Both the position numbers and the translations under genes were made by a program. From positions 1 through 51,927 of the forward strand of contig JAAWBD010000025.1 of the NCBI GenBank assembly GCA_022792495.1: a stretch of DNA of 51,927 nucleotides, in the 5' to 3' direction. The number at the start of each line of letters is the position of its first letter. Position 1 is the stretch's first letter. Below are positions 47,871 to 51,927 of this stretch, piece after piece. This DNA is from Oscillospiraceae bacterium. GTDB lineage: Bacteria > Bacillota > Clostridia > Oscillospirales > Oscillospiraceae. The notes beneath the pieces are model-generated. The model saw only the letters and a program-made list of their open reading frames with translations, ran no database searches and had not been told where the DNA came from.

Positions 47871-48134
47871 ATGAAGAAATATGCCTTTTTACTTTTTGTT
47901 GTTTTGAGCCTGTCCCTGCCCGTTGCCGCCTTGGCGGCGGAAGAAACACCTGTCCCATGGTACACGGATGCGCAGGCCTATGTGACCGGGAGGGGGATCA
48001 TGACGGGGACGGACCGGGGCTTTGAGCCGGAGACCGCCATCACCTACGCCACGGTGTATCAGGTTTTTTACAATATGAGTGGGCAGCCCCAGATAGGATT
48101 GCCCTGTGGAGGCGGCCGCCGGCCAATGGTATGA
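47871..48134 (+). pseudogene. SLH-domain protein, 5' part of a frameshifted gene
   Basis: The start ATG 47871 follows GGAGGGTGG and encodes a signal peptide (KKYAFLLFVVLSLSLPVAAL, cut near ALAAEE). The first S-layer homology repeat follows (VPWYTDAQAYVTGRGIMTG, FEPETAITYATVYQVFYNM). The frame then runs off into GLPCGGGRRPMV and stops at 48134. The second repeat continues in another frame from 48106. Leaving out one T at about 48105 (CCCTGTGG to CCCGTGG) would join the two into a 500-residue protein. So this is a broken gene, a sequencing error, or less likely a programmed shift. Confidence 0.82.
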
Positions 48135-49374
48135 GGCGGCGGCAAGCTGGGCGGTGGGGATGGAGATGGCCAGCGGCGACACTCCTTTTGACAAGGTCAT
48201 TGACAGGGGCGGTATGGCGCTGCCCCTTATGAAGTATTATCTCAGGCAGGGGGGAGAAGGGCGCTCAGAGCTGATGATCGATTCTGCCTCAGAATTATAT
48301 CCTATGTGCGAGCAGAGGAGTGAGGAGGCATTCGCCCTGGCCTTTTGCCAGGAGGTGGGGCTGCTGAAGGGGGATGAGGCGGGAAGCCTCCGCCCCTATG
48401 CGTCCCTTACGCGGGCGGAGTTTGCGCAGATATTGATGAACCTGGAGCGGCTGCTTTGTGAACAGGGAGCCTCCGGTTTTGGCGGAGGCCAGATGGGGGA
48501 GACAGAGGCTGCCGGTTATGTGGAGGGGCTGATAAGGGCCGTTTACCTGGGTCAATTTGACGAAAGCTATCTGCAGATGGCTGGGATCGCCGCGGAGGAA
48601 GCGCAAAAGGGCTATGAGGAAAATCTGAGATCGGCAGCAGAAGCCTTTGCTTTTCTGTTTCACATCCAGGAGCCTGACGACAATTTTCTGGCGCAGCTGG
48701 AGAAGGTTTGGGGGAAGGCTTACCAACAGATCCGGTATGAGGTGGGGCCGGCTTTCGGCCAAAAAGACGGATCCTGTTATGTGGCGGTGAATGTGGAGCC
48801 GGCAGATACGCTCCGGCAGGTGGGCGGCGAATGGAGTTGGATCGTCATGGCGGCCCAGATCAGGCATTATGATCTTGTAAGGGATAACGAGGATTTTGAT
48901 TTTTTGAAAGGGATGGAGGCCAGGGATGAGGAGATAGCCGAGCTGCTTTTGAAGGTCTTTGAGGAAAAGCTTTCACAGGTGAGCTATGGCTCTGACCGCT
49001 GTGTTTTCATACAGGTAGAGCGGGATGAGCTGGGGATGACCCATGCCAATCCCTATGATTTGGGACGGCTGGACGCCCTCATGTTTCAGGATGCCTTTGA
49101 GGAGGAGAACGGGGCGGAGGAGAGCGAAAATGGTTCTGAGGGCCCCGCTCTGAATCATTCCGGATTTACCCTGTTTACCCCGGGAGAGACATTCCAGCTG
49201 GAATTTCTCCAGGATATACAGGGGGAGATCATCTGGACGACCAGCGATCCCGGTGTGGCAGAGGTGGATCGGGAGGGAGCCGTCACCGCCGTGGGGCCCG
49301 GGGCTTGTGAGATCACCGCCACATTGGATACTGGTTTGGCGCGTTCCTGCGAGGTGCGGTGTTATTGGAAATAG
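48106..49374 (+). pseudogene. SLH / DUF5105-like / Ig-like protein, 3' part of a frameshifted gene
   Basis: This 422-codon frame starts at GTG 48106 only because of the shift; the true N-terminus is at 47871. It continues the S-layer homology repeats (GQWYEAAASWAVGMEM, then EAFALAFCQEVGLLKGDEAG with SLTRAEFAQILMNLER). A domain like those of the lipoproteins at 22066 and 42505 follows (YVEGLIRAVYLGQFDESYL, AEEAQKGYEENL, YDLGRLDALMFQDAF). It ends with a bacterial Ig-like (BIG2-type) domain (IIWTTSDPGVAEVDREGAV, GPGACEITATL). The intact product would be a wall-anchored surface protein. No terminator is evident after it. Confidence 0.82.
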
Positions 49375-49395
49375 AGAGGCCGTTTTATATCTTTT

Positions 49396-49424
49396 TTGCA
49401 TTTTTTATGATTGTGTGTTATAAT
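49396..49424 (+). promoter_or_regulatory. Sigma-A promoter of the CorC-like gene
   Basis: TTGCAT (49396-49401) and a perfect TATAAT (49419-49424) with a 17-bp spacer in an AT-rich gap, 47 bp before the GTG start. Confidence 0.85.
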
Positions 49425-49471
49425 GCCAGCGTATTATAGTCCTGCGAGACATATAAAAGGAGGAAACGTCT

Positions 49472-50368
49472 GTGGACGACCCCATACCCTTACTTATCCT
49501 GTTAGCTGTGCTCCTCTGCGCATCCTGCGCCGCCATCGTCTATCTGCTTATCCGGATCCGGGAGCTCAATAAGAGAGCTTCTGAGGAGGATATCCGCCAG
49601 ATGGTGGACATGGGGGAGGAGAAGGGCGCCATTGAGAAGGAGGAGAGGGAACTCATTGAGAATGTCTTTGAGTTCAACAACTCCACCGCCGCCGACGTGA
49701 TGATCCACCGCACCGATGTGGTGATGCTGTGGGTGGACGACCCCCAGGAGGAGATCATGGAGACCATCCGCACCTCGGGGCTCACCCGGTTCCCGGTCTA
49801 TGAGGAGGACACCGATGACATCATCGGGATCCTGAACACCCGGGAGTATCTTCTCAACGCCCAGGAGGAGAAGCCCAAGCCCCTACGGGAGCTGCTGCGG
49901 GAGGCCTACTTTGTGCCCGAGACGGTGCGCTCCGACGTGCTGTTCCGGGACATGCAGAGCCGAAAGACCCACTTTGCCGTAGTGGTGGACGAGTATGGCG
50001 GCACCAGCGGGATCATCACCATGGAGGATCTGCTGGAGGAGCTGGTGGGAAACATCTATGACGAGTTCGATCCCCAGGACGAGCAGGAGATCGAGGCCCT
50101 GGGGGAGAACCTGTGGCGGATCTCTGGCGGGGCGGCCCTGGAGGACGTGGCCGAGGCCTTGGGGATGGACTTCCCGGATGACGAGGAGGCCGAGACCCTG
50201 GGTGGTCTGGTTTTCGCCAAGCTGGACGTGATCCCCGCCGACGGCACCCACCCCACGGTGGAGACCGACGGGCTCCGGATCCAGGTGGAGGAGCTCAGCG
50301 ACCGCCGGGTGGAGTGGGCCAGGGTTTCCAGGGTGGAGACTGGAGCGGAAGAGGAAAGCGAAAAGTAA
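49472..50368 (+). CDS. CorC/HlyC-type CBS-domain protein
   Basis: This 298-residue protein has one N-terminal membrane span (PLLILLAVLLCASCAAIVYL). A linker with EEKGAIEKEERELIENVFEF follows, then a CBS pair (VMIHRTDVVMLWVDD and LTRFPVYEEDTDDIIGILNT; FAVVVDEYGGTSGIITMEDL). The C-terminal transporter-associated domain has LWRISGGAALEDVAEALGMD. The full DUF21 membrane domain of larger CorB/CNNM proteins is missing, so this is the short CorC-like form linked to Mg/Co efflux or homeostasis. It starts with GTG 49472, with AAAGGAGG 8 nt upstream. The exact ion is not deducible. Confidence 0.9.
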   Translation: MDDPIPLLILLAVLLCASCAAIVYLLIRIRELNKRASEEDIRQMVDMGEEKGAIEKEERELIENVFEFNNSTAADVMIHRTDVVMLWVDDPQEEIMETIRTSGLTRFPVYEEDTDDIIGILNTREYLLNAQEEKPKPLRELLREAYFVPETVRSDVLFRDMQSRKTHFAVVVDEYGGTSGIITMEDLLEELVGNIYDEFDPQDEQEIEALGENLWRISGGAALEDVAEALGMDFPDDEEAETLGGLVFAKLDVIPADGTHPTVETDGLRIQVEELSDRRVEWARVSRVETGAEEESEK

Positions 50369-50480
50369 AAGGAAAAAAGGAAAAAGAAAAAGATATGGGG
50401 TACCGCCGAGGGCGGGCACTCGGGGAGTCCGGTTTGACCGGGCGTATATCTTTTTGCTTTTTCCTTTTTACTTTTTTCCT
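50357..50480. repeat. Long A-rich/T-rich inverted repeat between corC-like gene and tex
   Basis: An A/G-rich arm around 50361-50396 (AAAGTAAAAGGAAAAAAGG... ending AAAAAGATAT) faces a T/C-rich arm at 50444-50480 (ATATCTTTTTGCTTTTTCC...). About 24 bp pair with one bulge around a GC-rich 48-nt loop, and the 3' arm is a T run, so it could terminate the CorC-like transcript. Related AAAAGTGAAAAGT tracts occur near 23513, 39540 and 41233. Confidence 0.65.
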
Positions 50481-50495
50481 TGTTTCCTGTATAAT
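50467..50495 (+). promoter_or_regulatory. Likely promoter of tex
   Basis: TATAAT at 50490-50495 is a perfect -10, with TTTACT (50467-50472) 17 bp upstream as a moderate -35 inside the T-rich arm of the inverted repeat. Confidence 0.62.
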
Positions 50496-50533
50496 ATCTG
50501 GTGCGCGAAATCACGAAGATGAGGAGAACATGC

Positions 50534-51927
50534 ATGGACAATATCATCCGTATCCTGGCCGGGGAATTGGGCCAACCAGAAAATTATGTAAACAATGTGG
50601 TGACCCTTTTGGACGAAGGGAACACCATCCCTTTTATCGCCCGGTACCGGAAGGAGATGCACGGGGGAATGGACGACACCGTGCTCCGGGAGCTGTTTGA
50701 CCGGCTGAATTACCTCCGGAACCTGGACAAGCGGCGGGAGGAGGTCAAGGGGTCCATCGAGGAGCAGGGCAAGCTGACGGAGGAGCTGTCTGCCGCCATC
50801 GACGCCGCCTCCACCTTGGCCGAAGTGGAGGATCTCTACCGGCCCTACAAGCAGAAGCGGCGCACCCGGGCCACCGTGGCCCGGGAGAAGGGGCTGGAGC
50901 CCTTGGCCCTCCTCCTCTATGCCCAGGAATCTGACTGTCCGGAGCCTACCGTGGCAGCGGAAGATTATGTAAACTCTGAGAAGGGCGTGGAGACCGTGGA
51001 GGAGGCCCTCCAGGGAGCCAATGACATTATCGCAGAGATGATCTCCGACGACGCGGAGGTGCGGAAGCTGCTGCGGGAGTATATGCTCCGTCACAGCGTC
51101 CTGTCCTCCCTGACGGCCACCGAGGAGGACAGCGTTTACCGGCTCTACTATGACTTCAAGCAGCCGGTGGTGCGCCTCCAGGGGCACCAGATCCTGGCCA
51201 TCAACCGGGGGGAGCGGGAGGAGATACTGAAGGTCTCCGTTCTCACCGAACGGGAGCAGACCCTGCCCCTGCTCTACAGGATGGTGGTGAAGCCCGGGTC
51301 GGCGGCCACGGCCTTTGTCACCGCCGCCGGGGAGGACGCCTATGACCGGCTCATCTACCCCTCCCTGGAGCGGGAGATCCGGAATGCCCTCACCGAGCGG
51401 GCCGACGAGGGGGCCATCAAGATGTTTGGGGCTAATTTGAAGCCCCTTCTCATGCAGCCTCCGGTGAAGGGGAAGGTGGCTATGGGGCTGGATCCCGGCT
51501 ACCGCAACGGCTGTAAGGTGGCGGTGGTGGATCCCACGGGGAAGGTGCTGGACACCGCGGTGGTCTATCCCACCTTTGGGGAGCGGCAGAAGCAGGAGGC
51601 CATCGCCGCCCTTGCCAAGCTGGTGAAGAAGCACGGGGTGGAGGTCATCGCCATCGGCAACGGCACCGCCTCCAAGGAGACCGAGATCATGACCGCCGAG
51701 CTGCTGAAGGTGATGGGCGGCGGGGTGAGTTACATGGTGGTCAGCGAGGCGGGGGCCAGCGTGTACTCTGCCAGCAAGCTGGCCGCCGAGGAGTTTCCCC
51801 AGTATGACGTGAATCTCCGCTCCGCCGTGTCCATCGCCCGACGGCTCCAGGATCCCCTGGCGGAGCTGGTGAAGATAGACCCCAAGGCCATCGGGGTGGG
51901 CCAGTACCAGCATGATATGCCCCAGGC
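50534..51927 (+). CDS. tex: Tex-family RNA-binding transcription accessory protein (5' part)
   Basis: The gene runs off the window after 464 codons. The N-terminal Tex region begins MDNIIRILAGEL and continues with NNVVTLLDEGNTIPFIARYR, EVEDLYRPYKQKRRTRATVA and REKGLEPLALLL. The YqgF/RuvC-like domain is recognised at MGLDPGYRNGCKVAVVDPTG and IAIGNGTASKETE, then SEAGASVYSASKLAAEEFP and AVSIARRLQDPLAELVKIDP. The HhH and S1 domains are expected beyond the edge. GAGGAGA lies 6-7 nt before ATG 50534; the ATG at 50530 is out of frame. Tex proteins bind RNA and affect transcription and virulence-factor expression in several bacteria. Confidence 0.96.
   Translation, partial: MDNIIRILAGELGQPENYVNNVVTLLDEGNTIPFIARYRKEMHGGMDDTVLRELFDRLNYLRNLDKRREEVKGSIEEQGKLTEELSAAIDAASTLAEVEDLYRPYKQKRRTRATVAREKGLEPLALLLYAQESDCPEPTVAAEDYVNSEKGVETVEEALQGANDIIAEMISDDAEVRKLLREYMLRHSVLSSLTATEEDSVYRLYYDFKQPVVRLQGHQILAINRGEREEILKVSVLTEREQTLPLLYRMVVKPGSAATAFVTAAGEDAYDRLIYPSLEREIRNALTERADEGAIKMFGANLKPLLMQPPVKGKVAMGLDPGYRNGCKVAVVDPTGKVLDTAVVYPTFGERQKQEAIAALAKLVKKHGVEVIAIGNGTASKETEIMTAELLKVMGGGVSYMVVSEAGASVYSASKLAAEEFPQYDVNLRSAVSIARRLQDPLAELVKIDPKAIGVGQYQHDMPQ

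Noticed and set aside
50468..51913. 481-codon open frame on the minus strand
   Set aside because: It is antisense to tex; the plus-strand frame has all Tex motifs and a ribosome site.

Overview
The window looks like chromosomal DNA of a high-GC gut clostridium of the Oscillospiraceae (Flavonifractor / Pseudoflavonifractor / Intestinimonas / Lawsonibacter type). That placement is inference. It rests on the GC-rich but AAGGAGG-led genes, SLH-domain and WG-repeat envelope proteins, many small lipoproteins, a DUF1846 protein, a two-OB SSB-like protein, and the housekeeping set eno, nadE, udk, secG-rnr, pyrG and tex.

Region 1 (2-245) is the 3' end of enolase and its terminator. Region 2 (308-17682) is the most interesting part: about 17 kb of catabolic genes enclosed by terminators. 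A nucleoside hydrolase gene on the minus strand diverges from a LacI-type regulator. The regulator is followed, all on the plus strand, by a TrpF-like isomerase whose catalytic Cys is Tyr, a PfkB sugar kinase, an EamA-type transporter, a HAD phosphatase, an iron-type alcohol dehydrogenase, a second nucleoside hydrolase, a four-gene BMP-type nucleoside ABC importer (as in nupNOPQ), a PptA-like tautomerase, a second PfkB protein with an altered catalytic motif, and an interleaved duplication SIS-YjbQ-SIS-YjbQ in which the first YjbQ has lost its conserved histidines. My reading is that the locus takes up an N-glycoside (nucleoside-like compound), cleaves it, phosphorylates the sugar, and processes an aminosugar or Amadori-type intermediate with the TrpF-like and SIS proteins. 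The substrate is unknown, and the combination is not a pathway I recognise.

Region 3 (17.7-33.9 kb) is mostly housekeeping: NAD synthetase, a YheO-like regulator with a PepV-type peptidase, an SSB-like protein, uridine kinase, a 25-repeat Sel1 protein with a zinc ribbon, Ogt, SecG and RNase R. Between these lie two lipoproteins and an SLH protein carrying a degenerate 5'-nucleotidase. Region 4 (34-43.2 kb) is an envelope block: a NagZ-type glycosidase lipoprotein, an MBOAT/DHHW acyl-transfer pair, a cold-shock-like/nuclease-like protein, and lipoproteins with DUF4358, WG-repeat, PstS-like and DUF5105-like domains.

Region 5 (43.2-51.9 kb) has a DUF1846 protein, a roughly 0.8 kb hairpin-dense stretch without genes, two divergent ribbon-helix-helix genes sharing an inverted repeat, pyrG, a frameshifted SLH/Ig-like protein, a CorC-type CBS protein and the 5' part of tex. 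Canonical sigma-A promoters could be read at a dozen places. No tRNA, rRNA, CRISPR, integrase or intact insertion sequence was seen.
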